Assembly (NCBI GenBank): GCA_030544215.1
Contig: JARZZO010000001.1
Location: forward strand, 71,326,456-71,390,455
Direction: 5' to 3'
DNA from: Zantedeschia hybrid cultivar
Taxonomy: Eukaryota > Streptophyta > Magnoliopsida > Alismatales > Araceae
DNA: 64,000 nt
Shown here: positions 35,581 through 48,748 of the stretch, piece after piece
Layout of the letters: every line of letters begins with the position of its first letter
Position numbering within the stretch: position 1 is the stretch's first letter
The notes under the pieces: model-generated
Seen by the model: only the letters and a program-made list of their open reading frames with translations
Told to the model about the DNA's origin: nothing
The model's database searches: none
Made by a program: the position numbers and the translations under genes

Positions 35581-36279
35581 GTACATATAATAATTGTTGT
35601 AAAAAAAATACATATAATAATAATATTTTCCTTTTAAGTAAGGTTAATAATATTTTCCTTTTAAGTAAGGTTATTCTAATTTTTTGTACTTATACTAATG
35701 ACTATTCTAATATAAGGGATCCACTGCATAACACAACATTCTCTCTGTAAGTGTAATTTATGTGAAAGCGTGAGCTAATTTATACTCTCTTAAAATCTCG
35801 AGTTAATTTACACATTCTCGAACGACAAATCAAATAAAAATCGAATCTATGACCTAAAAAAAAGTTTCCAAGTAAAGTCTCACCTGGGCACTATATGGGC
35901 TGCTGGTTCAGCAAAAATAATGTACAAATTTTTTGAGTCAATTCCATTATATTCTACATGTGCGTAGCTACTGATCTTTGATTGCACAATTCAAAAAACT
36001 TGAAAATAAAAAATTGAATCCCAATAAATAGTAATACTTAATTTTAGACTTTTTAGACTTTTTTAGTCATTCGATTGGCCGATACGGATTTGTACTTGTA
36101 CATACCCATTTTTCATTTAAGAAAAGTGTTTTTAGCTGCACCACAGCCTGTAAAACTGGTCTGATATCAGGTTGCCCGTCACAATGTCTGAAAACCCCTA
36201 ACACAAATGAACTTTTGAAATTATATCTTAGGAAATGAAATAATTAACTATAGCCGTGATAACCCCACGGAAGCTCCCT

Positions 36280-36825
36280 AAACCCTTCCGTTCCCCCTTG
36301 CCCACGAGTGACGGCTAAGCACACCGACGACGGCGCCCAGTCTCTACTGGGGCTATGAGCTGGTAAGCCGCTTCACCCTTTGATCTGCCCCGTTACATCT
36401 TGTTCTAGCTCGTGATTGTTGGATCTTCCCGTAACGTCGATTGCCGCATAATAAAGATTCGTTCTTGCATTACACCCATTTTGAGCAAGGAAAGGGTGGA
36501 TGTGCTTGGGTAGTTTTTGTTTTCTTTAACCTCTTCTCCTATTGGTTTACAAAAGAGAAGTAGCAAACCCCGATGGGAAGCTTTTAAGCAATTGCTGTGT
36601 TTTTTTTGTTTTTTCTTCTCACTTTGCGGTGTTTACGTGATCAAAATCTTCTTTTGTTTTCCCTTGCCTGCGCTATTGTTTTGATTCTGTCGATTTGGTC
36701 ATTTGTTGATTTAGCGCAGATTTGGTTGTGCTTGGCATTGGGTTCCAGAAAGGGTGTGCTGGCGCGATACAAAGGAGCGATTTTGCAGGTGAAATTTCGA
36801 TCCCAGGAGCGAAGGGGAGGGCAGG
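36280..36825 (+). promoter_or_regulatory. bS6 gene leader exon and leader intron
   Basis: A GC-richer leader ends at GAGCTG|GTAAGCC (donor 36363). The acceptor ATTTTGCAG at 36788 leaves a 37-base second leader exon before the ATG at 36826. No clear TATA box is seen, as is common for genes of organellar proteins. Confidence 0.5.
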
Positions 36826-39800
36826 ATGCCTCTCTATGATTGCCTGCTTTTGCTCAAGTCCCGTGTTGACAGAGGCCATTTGAAGGACTTGGTTGCGAAA
36901 GTGGGCAGACATGTTTACACGAGAAATGGAGTTCTCGCAGATATCAAGTCCTTTGGAACAGTTCAGCTGGGGTACGGCATCAAGAAACTGGATGGAAGAC
37001 ATTATCAGGTGCGTGCTCGTTTACTGGATCCTAATTATCTGTGGTTAACGCTTCTCATCCCCTTTAAATGATTCCCCCTCCCACTACCTCCTTTGTTCTC
37101 TACACATGCTAAGATTTCCACTTTGAAAGCTCTATCTGGACTAAACTGGTGTTATATTTTTCCCCGTTCAAGGGGAAACAAAATATGACTTTAATCCCCT
37201 GATCTGGATAAATCCAGTCAATCCGAGCAGTGTGAATGTGAGTTTGTGTTGAACATTATGGCCATAACACAACGTAGTTTAGCTTATCCGAAGCAGTATC
37301 ATCTACTTCAAAGTGGAGAGGGATAGTCATTTTACCAGTTAAATAAGAGAATAATTTAGAGGCTTGTGAATCCTCTGGAAGTTTATCAGTTAGTGCATCA
37401 GATACACTCTCAACTATACATTAATTTTGATGGCTCAAATCTAGCATGATGAGAGGGGGAAGGAGACGGGAGCGACGGGAGAAGGCCAACACAGTACCCT
37501 TGGGCACTCGCCGGACTTCCGACAACTCTAGGGGGGGTACAAAACAGGGCGCCGGAGCTGCACGGAGGAGGCTTTTTGTACACCCCATCAAACACTGAAG
37601 ATTTTCTCGGCTTCAAAACCAGAGGACCTTGATGCTTCCTGTGTCCTGGCTGGGGGCATCACCAATATCATTGCTCCTTGCTGGTAGTCTGTAGGTGTTG
37701 TGGAGGATTATAACATGCAGAGAAAGACTGCCAAGTGTTGAAGAGTGGACCGAAGAAGTGCTCCTATGCCGAAGTAGTCATCCAGGGGAAAGGGGCGGTT
37801 TCTGATCAGAGTAGGCATGGCCAGGCACATGATGTTTTCCCTGTGTCCGCGCCGGCTGAGCTGATCGCTTCTAGGCTTCGATGGTTGAGTCGTTGTCTGT
37901 GGATTTCTCCGATTGAAGGTTCGCTGGGGCTACAGGATGTCGTAGCTATTGTCCGCAGGATCAGAGGCTCTGAAAAATGGATGGGAGGTGCACCTGGCCG
38001 GGGGCGGCTTTGTGGTAGTTGCAGATGGGGAAGCTGAGGCGGAGGAGGTAACTAAGGTGGAATTCTTATTTCCTGAAGGCTTGTTGCTCAAAGTTGCACG
38101 ATGGGAATGGAGAAGAGGGACTTACCAAGACCCTAGGTGTGTGCATGTGACTCTTAGGCTCTCTGGCGTCCCCCTTATCCTATGTGACAGGGTAGCGATA
38201 GGGGTTATAATGAAAGGCTTTGAAAGGTTGGCATGGGAAGAGGTGAAGCTCCTGTGTTGCGGATCGGTGCTGGTGGTGGAAGCTGTTGTGTTTGTCGGTT
38301 ATGTGTCATCTATTCCTGAGGCGGTGGAGGTTGATATTATGGGAGAATCCCTCCCTATTCGTATTCAATGGTGCCCAAAGGAGAAGGTGACGGGAGGCCT
38401 AGGGCTTCAGGGTCGCAGGTGGAAGGAAGACGACGATCGATGTGGCTCGATCGGGGCGGTCCATTCAAATTTTAAAGCCCTTCAACTCGGGCCCGTCGGA
38501 TCCTCTGAACGGCCCCCAACTTGTGAACCAGAGACAAGCAACAGGATCTAGTTGAAAGGGTTCGAGGGGTTCTTCCCAAGTAAGTCATCCGGGTTCTTGT
38601 TTCAAGGCCCGATGAATACGTGATCCTACTACGACATTGTTTTCGCTACCCTGGACTGTGCTCCGTCCCTACCCAGCAGGAGGCCTTGCCTGTGCGTGCT
38701 TCTTTCTCCCTTCAGGAGGGGTTGGGAGGCAAGGATGATCTTGTGGGCGTTGACAACATAGGAACCTTGGTGGCTGAACTTGCGTTGGCGAGACCTAATC
38801 CCCTGCTGGTGTTTCGGGGATCAGGAGCAGCTGTTTTGAACATTGTCAACGTCTTCGGTCGGGATGGTCAATGCACTATCGTAGTCTCATCTGGATGCAG
38901 AAGGTGTTACTTGCTCTCTTGTTTGCTATCACCCTGATGAGGCTAGGCCTTCGGGGAAGGCTAGTGTGCCTCCTCTTAATGGCTCGGACAAAGGTGCCCA
39001 TGTAGCGGCGGCAGCCAATGGCATCCTAGAAGCTTCTCAGGCTACTCGGGCAGGTAGTCTTGTAATGCAGGGCATCGGGGGGGGGGGGGGGGGACTGCAA
39101 GACCCCAGTAGCCCGGAGTTTGTGGCAGCTACGTCGGGTACGACATGATCTGCTTCCCTTCATTCTGGCCTCTGGCTTCCTACTACCAGTCCTTCTGGTA
39201 GTCTAGCTTCACAAGGGGAACTGGAATTCCTGCCGGGAGAGAGGAATACAAATGGCGTAGAGATGATCTTGGAAGAAGAGGAGGTAGTGGAGGTAGAGGG
39301 TGAGGATAGTGATGATGTTAAGGAATTTCTTATCAAGGTTCAAAGGATGACGGAGAGGCATGCAAAGGAAGTGGCAAATAAAGTGGGGGTGTCTTTTGTT
39401 GGGGTAGACAGAGACATCTTTGTGGCGTACGCCAAGATCCAAGAGAGGTGGCAAATTGGGATTAATAGGAGTGCACGAAGATCGAGGGTGGAGAGGAAGG
39501 AGTGTGTGAAGGGGGTTATAGAGGATACTAATAACAATCTCCCATGGGGATTGTGTCTTGGACAAGGTTCACCATATCGCTGATCCGTATCGGATCGTAT
39601 CTTCCCAGATAGGTACGATACTGATTCGTTTCGGCCTGACTCAGTCCGACTCGCACGAGTCAAGCCACTAAATTTGTTAAAAGTGATGAGTTTAAAATCA
39701 TATTTTAGAGAAATGTACCATGTTAATTGATATAAAAAGTGTAATTTTACTTATCAAATGGAAAAAAAATTCAATTCAAATAACCCAGTATATATGTATG

Positions 39801-42800
39801 AGTCAGTACGATCTGGTCCAACTCCGTACGTGCCAGAGGATCAGACTCGTACAGATACGAGTCAGCAAGATTTGGTACGATACGACAAACCATGGTCTTG
39901 GAATCTTCGAGGTTTATGTGGGAGGGAGAAGAGGATGGTTCTGCAAGATTTTGTGCGAAGATGTAAAATTGATGTTCTCTGCTTATTAGAGTCTAAATGT
40001 GAGGAGGGGGGGGATGATTATATGAAGGAGATTGGTGGAAATAGGCTTACAAAAGGGGTTTTGCAACTGGCTGAGGGGAGGTCTGGGGGTATTATGGTAT
40101 TATGGAATGAATTCATTGTGGAGGAGTGGGGTGGGGGCCGGGAGATCAGCAAGCATGTTATTTCCTTATGTTTTCAGTCAGTTCAAGATGGTTTCCTTTG
40201 GGATTTATCTGGTGTTTATGCTCCTCAGAGCAGGGAGGAGTGGAAGGAGCTGTGGGAGACTTTGTTCGCTTTTCATCGCCGCTCTTTTAAGCCTTGGTGT
40301 GTTATTGGTGCTCTCAACGTGACTGCAACACCCCATGGGAGGACAGATCCGTCCGTTTCAAGGGGAATCATGGAGGACTTTCAGGATTTCATCGCTGAGG
40401 CCGCCTTGATTAATGTTCCTACCCGATTCCTTGTACACTTGGTCTAACATGTGGGTGGATGCTGCCTACTCTAGACCGGACAGATTCCTTGTATCTGTGG
40501 ATTAGGAGGATCATTTCCCCAGGCTGCAAGCTAAGTGCCTACCTCGGCCGGTGTCTGATCACAAGTCCATTTTAGTCAAATCCAACAGCAAGCAGCAATG
40601 CAATCATAGATTCAGATTTGAGAAATTCTGGTTGATGGAAGATGGCTTCATGGGGGTTGTGAGGAAGAATTGGAAGGAGCAAAGGCAGGCCAAATGGCAA
40701 CTTTGATTCGGAATTTGAAGGATGTTGTGGGGTGGGGGGTGGTGGAGGGTTTGGGGGGGGTGCTCTTATGCAGTGGGGAGCCACAAAAACCCTCCCAAGA
40801 AGGATGGCTAAGGAAAACATATTAGAAAATATTCATGCTCTAGATGTTCTTGAGGAGGTGGGCCTACTTGATGAGGAGGAGGTGAGGAGGGCTGATTTCT
40901 CTCTTGTTGGTGACAAAGCACTAGGGCTAGATGGATGTCCTTTACTCTTCTTTCAACATTGTTGGGAGATTGCCAATGGGAATCTCATTTCAGCAGCTTT
41001 GGAATTTCATGAAGGGAAGGCACATCTTCATAGTATTAACAAGGCTTTGGTTCTTATCCCCAAGAAGGAAAGTGCAGATTGTCTATATGACTACAGGCCT
41101 ATCAGTCTCCTAAATGATATGCACAAGATCATTTCTAAAATGCTTGCCTCTAGGCTAGAAAGGACGGTGGACAGACTGGTTAGCTAGAACCAAGGAGCCT
41201 TCATCCGTGGCAGACAGATTCAGGAAAATTTTTTGGTGGCTCAAGAATGCATCCATGGTATGAAGCAGATGAAGCAGAAGGGTTTGGTTTTGAAACTGGA
41301 TTTTGAGAAGGCTTATGACAGAGTCAACGTGGGGGGTGTATGTTTCATGTACTTACGTTAATGGGATCTGGACATAAATGGGTTTAGATGGATCAGGGCC
41401 TGTTTGACTTCGGCCACCTTCTCTGTCCTCGTTAACGGGGTACCTTCTCCTTCCTCTTTTACAGTGGAAGAGGCCTCCGTCAAGGGGATTTTCTTTCTCC
41501 CCTTTTGTTTGTCTTGGTAGCTCATCTGTTGAGCAGAATGTGGGATAGGGCAGCTTTGGCAGGTCTAATGTCTGGGTGTAGAATTGGCAAAGATAAAATT
41601 CAAGTCACACACTTTCAGTGTGCTGATGATACTATTCTTTTCTTTGACGGGGAGGATGAGGAGCAACTTTTTGTGGCCAGGTTTGTCCTGGAGTTGCTGG
41701 ATGAAGTCAGTGGCCTCAGGGTTAACTTCCGTAAAAGCAACATAATAGGGATTCACGTGAGTCCACAGGCCATGAGGAGGGCAGCTATCATTCTTGGTTG
41801 TCAGGTTGGACATTTTCCCAGTACCTACTTAGGGCTTCCACTTACTACAGGGACCTTGCGATACTGGGACTAGCAGAGGGTAATTGGTAAATTCCAATCC
41901 AGATTGGCTGGATGGAAGGGTAGACTGTTTTCCTATGGTGGGAGAGAGAATAAGAAAGAAGGCATTGATGTCTGTTGGGATAAGATCTGCAGGAGTAGAG
42001 AGAATGCAGGAATTGGCTTAAAGAATCTTCGCACTTTCAACATTGCTCTTCTTTCTAAATGGTTGTGGAAATTGAGGTCTCCTGATCTAGGACTTTGGAA
42101 GGAGATCATCAAGGTGAAGTATTATAGGTCATCCAGACATTGGGATCTACTGCCTGGCTCTCTTCATGGAGTGTCTCATGTGTGGAAGGGAATCCTACAG
42201 GCTATTGATGTGATGCATGCTGAGAGTCAGCTTTACCTGGGTGACCGCAGGACATGTCTGTTTTGGTCAGATCATTGGTGTGAGGGTGGTTCTTTGAGCA
42301 GTAGTTTCCCCAGACTTTTTGCTGTTGCTACTAATCCCACAGCTTTAGTGGCAGATGTTTTTGAGACCAGGCTGGTGCAAGTTGGTCCCCTCACTTTAGA
42401 AGGCCTCTCCATGAGGATGAGACTGAGGAATTTTGCAATTTGCTTCTTCGACTACAGGATGTGGTGCTTGATCCTTCTAAACAAGATACTTGGACATGGA
42501 GATGGAATCAAGGTTCGCCGACTCGAAGAGGCGGCCCGACTTGGATCTTCCATGATCTGGTACGAGTCGCCCGAGTCGCCACGATTTCGGCCAAGTCACA
42601 TGAACGACTCACATAGACTTGGCCGATTCGCATAGGGTCGGGTTTGCCATGATACGGTACTAGTCGCCCAAGTTGCTGCGATCTGATCCGGTACGGTGAA
42701 CCATGGATGGAATAATAAGGGCACTTTTTCAGTGAGATCGGAGTACTCTATCATAGCGGATGGGGGATGACGTGTCCCATTTGTTAGATTTGTTTGGTCT

Positions 42801-45800
42801 ATTAAAAGTCCTTTGAAGGTTCAGCTGCTCATGTGGAGGATTTGTCTTGGGAGGTTGACGACGGCTGATAGGTTGGTCAAATTTGTGGAAGACATTCGGT
42901 CTATGTGCTGTCTGTGTGGGGATGCTGAGGAATCGGCTGATCATTTATTTGCAGAGTGTTCCTTTGCTGTAGATGTGAGGCAACTGATCTTTTCTGCTAT
43001 TGGCCGACACCCTATCCATGCCATCTCGGTGCAGGGTCTGCTCCATCTATGGGATCAACATTAGGTGCACAAGGAGGATAGACATGTTTGGTGGCTCATT
43101 CTTCATGCCACCTTCTGGGCGCTTTGGGGTGAGAGGAATATAGGATTTTTTGGAAAGAATTGTTGGTCGCGGATCATATTGCCTCTTTTGTTTGTGATAG
43201 GGTTTGGGACTAGGCAGCCCTTTTGTGCAGCAGCATACTAGTAAATCCTCCTTTTTGGTTCTTTTGAGATGATTGTGAATTGTACACCTTCTTGGTGTCT
43301 TTTGTATAGGAGGATTCTTTTGGGCGATTTTTTCTTTTATTCTTGATTTAATGAATTGCGGTACTATCCACTTAAAAAAAAGATATGCTCTCAAATAGAT
43401 TTGGTTATGTCCTGCATATTGGGGAAAACTGTTACCTGGAAGCCAAGTTTATTAGACTCGCACCAAGGAAAAATGACAAAAGAAATGGAAGAAAGTATCA
43501 TTGTAATACACATCAGAACTCAAAATTCAGTCATTCTCTTTCGACAGTAATCACACTTGAAAGTCTTTCAGGGCATATTCTGCCTCCTTAGTTACATTAC
43601 TTTCCTGTAGAATATATTGCTTTCCAAATATATCAAAGCAACTGGCTAAAAAATTTCCCTGAAAAATTATTGGTCATTGAACTCCTTTAAGTACCTTACC
43701 CAGGTCATTTTCCTGATAGAGGTACCTTGGAATGTAGTCTTGCACCAACTATTAGCATCATCTTTTAATAGGCAAGCAACCCGGGCTGTCTTTTTGTTAT
43801 TTGAACAATCCAGCACGTCAAATGCCTTTGACATTTCATTAATCCAATGTTTAGCCTCATCACAATTAGCTCGGCCAACAAAACTTGGAGGGTTCAGTCT
43901 TAAGAATATATCTACCAAATTGGACTGACCCCTTTTGAACTAGAACTAGAACTCTTACTGGTTCTCTTTCCTGAGTCTGTAATTGGCTCATAGTTTACCA
44001 CATAGCCCTGGTGAATTGCTCTGTGCTGCGAGAAATAGTGTTACTGTCAATCTTCACATCAGTTGTTTGTGTTGTTCATGTCCTTCTAGATGCCATGACT
44101 TTCAAAAGGAGGACAAAATCCTATTACTACCCATTTTATATACTGGTCAGCAAAGACACAAAGCTATATATTTCAGTATAGTAGGAAAGCTATGTATTTC
44201 AGTGTACTAGGATATGTACACGCTTCTATATTCTTATGCCTTAGGATTTGTGCATGCCATCCGGCCTGTGTTGGTACCGCCTGTAACCATCTGGCTTCCA
44301 TGGAATCCTAGGTTTTGGGTTCTCTATGGAGGTGGGACCATTATAGTCCAACTGCAAGGAAATATCGCATACAAACACTGTGTTGCAAAGATGAGGATGT
44401 TGAGGTGGCTATGGGACAGAGTAGAAAGGATAAAATTTGAAATGAACATCTACATGGTGATTTCAGTGTTGCTCCTGTTAACATTAAGATTAGGGAATAA
44501 GCTAAGATGTTTTGGTCATTATTGTCATCCAAGTTAGGCATCATTTGGAGGTCTGGTCAAATTAGAGTAGAGGGGAGGTAGAAGAACTCAAGGAAGACCT
44601 GAAATGAGGTGGTCAACTATTGTAAGAAAGGACATGATAACCCACAAACAGGACATTGGTTTAGAATGGCACGACAGGATCCACGTAGCCAAGTCAAGCC
44701 AAAATCAAGCCAAGCTTGAGTGGTTCGTGAGCAGCTCAGCTCATTGCCTGCCTACTTTATCTCCTATGTGGAATTCTCGTTGTTTCTAGATTTTCATTCT
44801 TCCTTTGTAAGTTATCCGTAATACCTGGTGATAAGCCTTTCATTGGTAGTGTCTTTCTTTTTCTTCATAGTGAATGTGCTTGTAATAGAAAAAAAAGCCT
44901 AACCTGGTATGATTTGATTTTTTTCCCTTTCGATTATTGCCATGTCGTCCTTTAGAGTTAGTGTTTGAAAACTTTTGTTTTACTTTACATTGATACTGCT
45001 TTTTTTTTTTGCTTCTTTCTTTCCTCTTATTACTAATGATGCTGCAATGGCCTTTCTTCTTCTCTCTTCACCCGTCTCTCTAGCTGAAGGGCTAATAACT
45101 ATTGGAGGAATTAAAGTTGTGGGCACACAACCTTTAGATTTTATTCCCCAGCTGTGTAGCAAATTCTTCTGGTGATGTTGGTTTATAATTAAAGCTGGAA
45201 TTGGACCAACACCTCTGTTTTCCTGTGTCATCCTAAATTTCAAGTCTAAACCATATAACTCCGCCGATTTTTGAACCCTGTGCAACGTTCCAATCATTGT
45301 TGGCATTGCTTTGGCTAGTCTATGCTAAAGTACCTGTGTCATTTCTGTGAGATGTGTGAACAGTAATTTGGCTTTTGGATTTGGTTTTCAGACTTATCAC
45401 AGTCTTCTATTTGGCTGAGAGGGCATGATGCATGCTTTGATAATAATCAGCTTCGATTAATGGGAAGTATGGAATATCTGATCCAAAAACTCAATAAGGG
45501 TATGAGGGTTTATTTGCCCCTTTTTTCTTATTGGAAAATAGGATATGACACGGTATGGTTATAGTTTGGTGTTCAACTGTCAGTTTGGGGCAGAAATAAG
45601 GACAAAAAGCAGATGGGAGAATGGAGTATGCTGCGCTTGAAGGGGTTATTTGATCCATACATGGAATAAACAGAATTAAAGTAATGCATGCTGCATGGAA
45701 TAACCAGAAGCAAAATAGACCAAAGTAGCAACTGTGATGATTCTACATCTAACCTCTGTTACATGTAAGTGCTTGTGTACCGTGCCACAACTGTTCCTTG

Positions 45801-46482
45801 CATGTGCATGACTTGCCTCTGCATCATTCAATTTTGAGTATTCTAGATAACTCTCTTTACTCAAGATAGGGATTCACACCAATTACCAACTCTCCTAAAT
45901 GCTTGATATGTAAGGTGCTCTTCAGCCAAAAGTTCATCAATTTAGCAAAAATACTATTTGAATGATCTCAAAAAGGAAAAGAGATAGAAATTGTAATTTG
46001 ATTTCCATAACATGTTACATTCATCATAGCCCATTTCCATGGAAGGATTTTACATACACCTCTATAATTGTCAATCTGCCAAATTTAGCTGCTATCCTAG
46101 GGGACTGGAAGGGATCTGTAAATTGATCCTTCTCTGAGGATTTTCTTGAATCTCTCATCGAGATTTCTTTCCATTTAACTACCACATGCTGCTTTTGACA
46201 GTTACATGTGCTTGATTGTAGAGCAAGAATGCAATAGGATGTTAACATGAAAAAATGTTATGCTTCTGCACATTAATAGAATTCTGTTGGAAAGTTGAAT
46301 AGATTTATTTTCTAAAGCTCATATCATGGACAAATACACGCTTCAAATTGATATATGTACAGATCCAAGTTTCGAATGATCAAGTTCCACATTATTAGTA
46401 TTTCATTAATCATTAGTTTGGTCCTTGTCTAGTCCATCATGATTGCCACATTAATCTCTCTCTCTCTCTCTCTCTCTCTGAG

Positions 46483-46515
<33 letters not shown>

Positions 46516-48748
46516 TCGATGGAGTTAAATCTTCAGGAGGGAATCTCATGGACAAATTAATTTGGACATGGGACAGATCAGGGCAGTTTTGCTTTCTTCT
46601 TCTCTTTTATTTTTCGACAATATTCAGGCACATTTTGGTTGTGCGGTCTGATGGAGGGGATAACTGGCTGTGTATTGGCATCTGCTTGTATGCTTAACAT
46701 CTTATTATCTTACTTTAGTTGGTGGTGAGCTCTCCATGGCAGCTTTGACAAATGCCGCAGAGGATCTGATGTTGACCTAGACCATGTGGAAATCACCACG
46801 GATGCACCAAAATCCTGTTCCTTGTTTGTTCATGCGGAACTTTGGAATGTCCAAGAATAGTTTCATGCCAGAATTTTGTGAGAAACTGAAAAGGAGACGA
46901 ATTACAAACAAAGGAAGACGTCTGGTTTAATCCTCCCATTGACAATTCAGAAGATTATCAGCATCTGGATTAGGCATCCACTTTATGGCACTCTAGAAAT
47001 TGTGTTTCTAGTCTACAGTTCCTTCTGTTAGGCTTTTGTAAGCCCATATGGCCATCCCTTCCGTACCATGCAAAAGGGTAAATCAACATGGGGCGGAGAA
47101 AAAGGGGGTGTGTGTTGTTTGGAATCAAAAGGCAGTAAATTAATAACATGGGGAAGAAATGGGGAAAAGAGCGTAATATGTTTTTATGAGCAGAGTGTGA
47201 GAGGACTTTTATGGTGGAAAAACTGTGGCTAGCAATTAAACCAGTAAGCAAAGACTACATGCTATTTCCTGTGGGACATGGGATTGATCCTTCATATTCT
47301 CAATATGACAGCTGTTGGATAATGTAAGTACAACGATAAAGAAATACTAAATTACTAATTGTGCAGAGTGCAGACAAAATAAAAAAAAAGCATGATTGAC
47401 ATGAACACATTCCTGTCTGAACTTGAAGATGGTTCTTCTCCAATTCTAAATGTTTTTTTTTTTTTGAAACATGGATGGTACCACCTGATATATAAAATTG
47501 AAAAAGGTGTGGGTGTACAACTATGGTGGCCAGAGGCTAAAATAACCCCCTATACAAAATACTGTAGCACCGAAATGGTGCAAAACTCAAGTATCCTTCA
47601 AAACAACAAAAGAAGATGATCTATTCACATCCTCATTACAAAATGCTGAAACCCACTCCCTCACTGATTGGCTCACCAAAGAGCAAATTTTCTCCAGTGT
47701 AGAGGTTTCTTGGCGAAATATCCTTCCATTGCTTGACCAGGGTTTTGGTCTTCCTCTGAGTGTTGATAGTAAAAATTTACACTGTGTGGTCTTTTCTTTG
47801 ATGCACTGCACTGAATTATGATGCTACCCACACTCCAGGTAAAAAGATCAAAGGGGAAAAGGAAATAATAGCAGAAAAAAGTAGCTGATAGATATGTTAC
47901 AAAGAAGATTGATGCTGCTTTTGGGATAGGAATGTGGAATTAAAAGAAAAGATGCAGACCTTTTTGCAAAGTATGTTGTGACATTGCTAATCTGCTAGTT
48001 TTCTTGCAATGCTTGGAGAGCAAAAACTTTTGATTTTGTTGTTTGGTGGGATATGTTCAGAAGCATTCGGTGGTGATGAACACGTCCTAGACACTGTTAC
48101 GAAAAAATAAATAAATAGTGCATGAATTGAATTCAAAGGATTGTAATTCTTTTTTCTATTGTTTTTTCTTGCTTTTAGCACATTGTTTTTAAATGGCCTA
48201 CAGTTGTATCCATTGATAAATGCTAGCATCTTGAGTTGGGCCCACATAGGTTTTCTTGAAGTATGTCCTGTCGCCAATCCACTGTTTGGTTGATAGTTTT
48301 CTACAGTTTTTATGGACTCGGCTGTCAGATAGTCTTCATCTAGGTTTCAAGACACAAACAACCTGCAAACATTACTATTTATGTGTTCCATTTCTTAACA
48401 TTTTACCCTTGGAAGTATCATCATTTAACTAACCTGACTTTTATCCGTGCAATACTCTTGATGTCACCTGTCCAGGGTCAACTTATGCAGATGACCATGA
48501 TGGTTCCACCTAGCTTTCCTAAGGAGTTGCATTACTTGAATAAGGAAGACCGGCTACTGCGTTGGCTTGTGGTGAAACATAGGGGTGTCAAATATGGGAT
48601 CGAGTTCCTCAATGAGGAAGAGGGGGGGAGTCTTCTACGGTTTCCTAGTGGCAGATTGACTACAAGAGGCGATGGCAAGGATGATTATAAAGACAATGAT
48701 GAATGTGGTGATGAACAGGGGAAGACATCAAATTTGCTAGGGTTTTAG
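36826..48748 (+). CDS. Organellar bS6-type ribosomal protein
   Basis: Nuclear gene for a bS6-family small-subunit ribosomal protein, in plants usually mitochondrial. Two coding exons, 36826-37008 (61 codons) and 48476-48748 (90 codons and stop), join in phase 0 to give 151 residues. Exon 1 starts MPLYDCLLLLKS and holds GTVQLGYGIKKLDGRHYQ. Exon 2 continues GQLMQMTMMVPPSFPKELHY, then LNKEDRLLRWLVVKHRG and GIEFLNEEEG, with a charged tail. The helix-strand order and the KEDRLLRW block are typical of the family. The intron of 11,467 bp is unusually long for this small gene and contains a LINE, two MITEs, a gypsy relic and a LINE tail. No cleavable presequence is apparent, as in its plant homologues. 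Confidence 0.9.
39563..39894. mobile_element. hAT-type MITE nested in LINE (copy 1)
   Basis: A perfect 8-bp direct repeat, GTCTTGGA, flanks it at 39555-39562 and 39895-39902. The ends CAAGGTTCACC and, inverted, CATGGTTTGTC are related. The 332-bp body has internal dyads of GTATCGGATCGTATC and GGTACGATAC type. Removing it rejoins LINE sequence. An 8-bp duplication is the hAT signature. Confidence 0.8.
42509..42705. mobile_element. hAT-type MITE nested in LINE (copy 2)
   Basis: A perfect 8-bp direct repeat, GATGGAAT, flanks it at 42501-42508 and 42706-42713. The left end CAAGGTTCGCC and the inverted right end CATGGTTCACC match each other and copy 1 at 39563. At 197 bp it is shorter than copy 1. 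Its interior repeats AGTCGCC-like units. Confidence 0.8.
43560..44095 (-). pseudogene. Ty3/gypsy gag fragment
   Basis: On the minus strand an 83-residue open part contains FLRLNPPSFVGRANCDEAKH, WINEMSKAFDVLDC and the segment VACLLKDDANSWC, typical of the retrotransposon gag domain of plant gypsy elements. Upstream on that strand (43920-44095) the N-terminal part has stops. No LTR or pol was found next to it, so it is an isolated relic within the bS6 intron. Confidence 0.65.
44096..47452 (+). other. Middle of the bS6 intron
   Basis: No exon or complete element could be supported. The stretch contains a compound microsatellite at 46454-46515. The remaining short frames show no known domain. 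Confidence 0.5.
46454..46515. repeat. Compound microsatellite (CT)n-(AC)n-(GC)n-(AC)n
   Basis: A CT run of about 13 units passes into AC, then GCGCGC, then AC again. It lies in the bS6 intron and should be length-polymorphic. Confidence 0.95.
47453..47811 (-). mobile_element. Probable 5'-truncated LINE 3' end
   Basis: A 13-base T run at 47453-47465 is the A tail of a minus-strand insertion preceded by a stretch ending in ATCCATGTTTC. The adjoining minus-strand frame (SVREWVSAFCNEDVNRSS) runs up to about 47811 and may be the end of a LINE ORF2. No target duplication was found. Confidence 0.4.

Larger units (their letters stand above)
37419..43380 (+). mobile_element. L1-type LINE retrotransposon, degenerate
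   Basis: The LINE lies inside the bS6 intron. It is flanked by related ~19-bp direct repeats, AGATACACTCTCAACTATA (37400-37418) and AGATATGCTCTCAAATAGA (43381-43399), and ends in an A run. A 5' leader and a broken ORF1 (37735-39560) precede an endonuclease part with VYAPQSREEW (about 40210) and then reverse transcriptase with LIPKKESADCLYDYRPISLL, DFEKAYDRVN and CADDTILFF (41060-41650). A zinc-binding tail, CCLCGDAEESADHLFAEC, lies near 42905. The frame shifts and stops several times, so it is dead. At about 5.96 kb it is close to full length. Two hAT MITEs interrupt it. Confidence 0.85.

Noticed and set aside
44980..45306. Minus-strand frame of 108 codons
   Set aside because: Lys-rich end and proline stretches did not match a gag, pol or other family I know; left as chance or unrecognised intron sequence.
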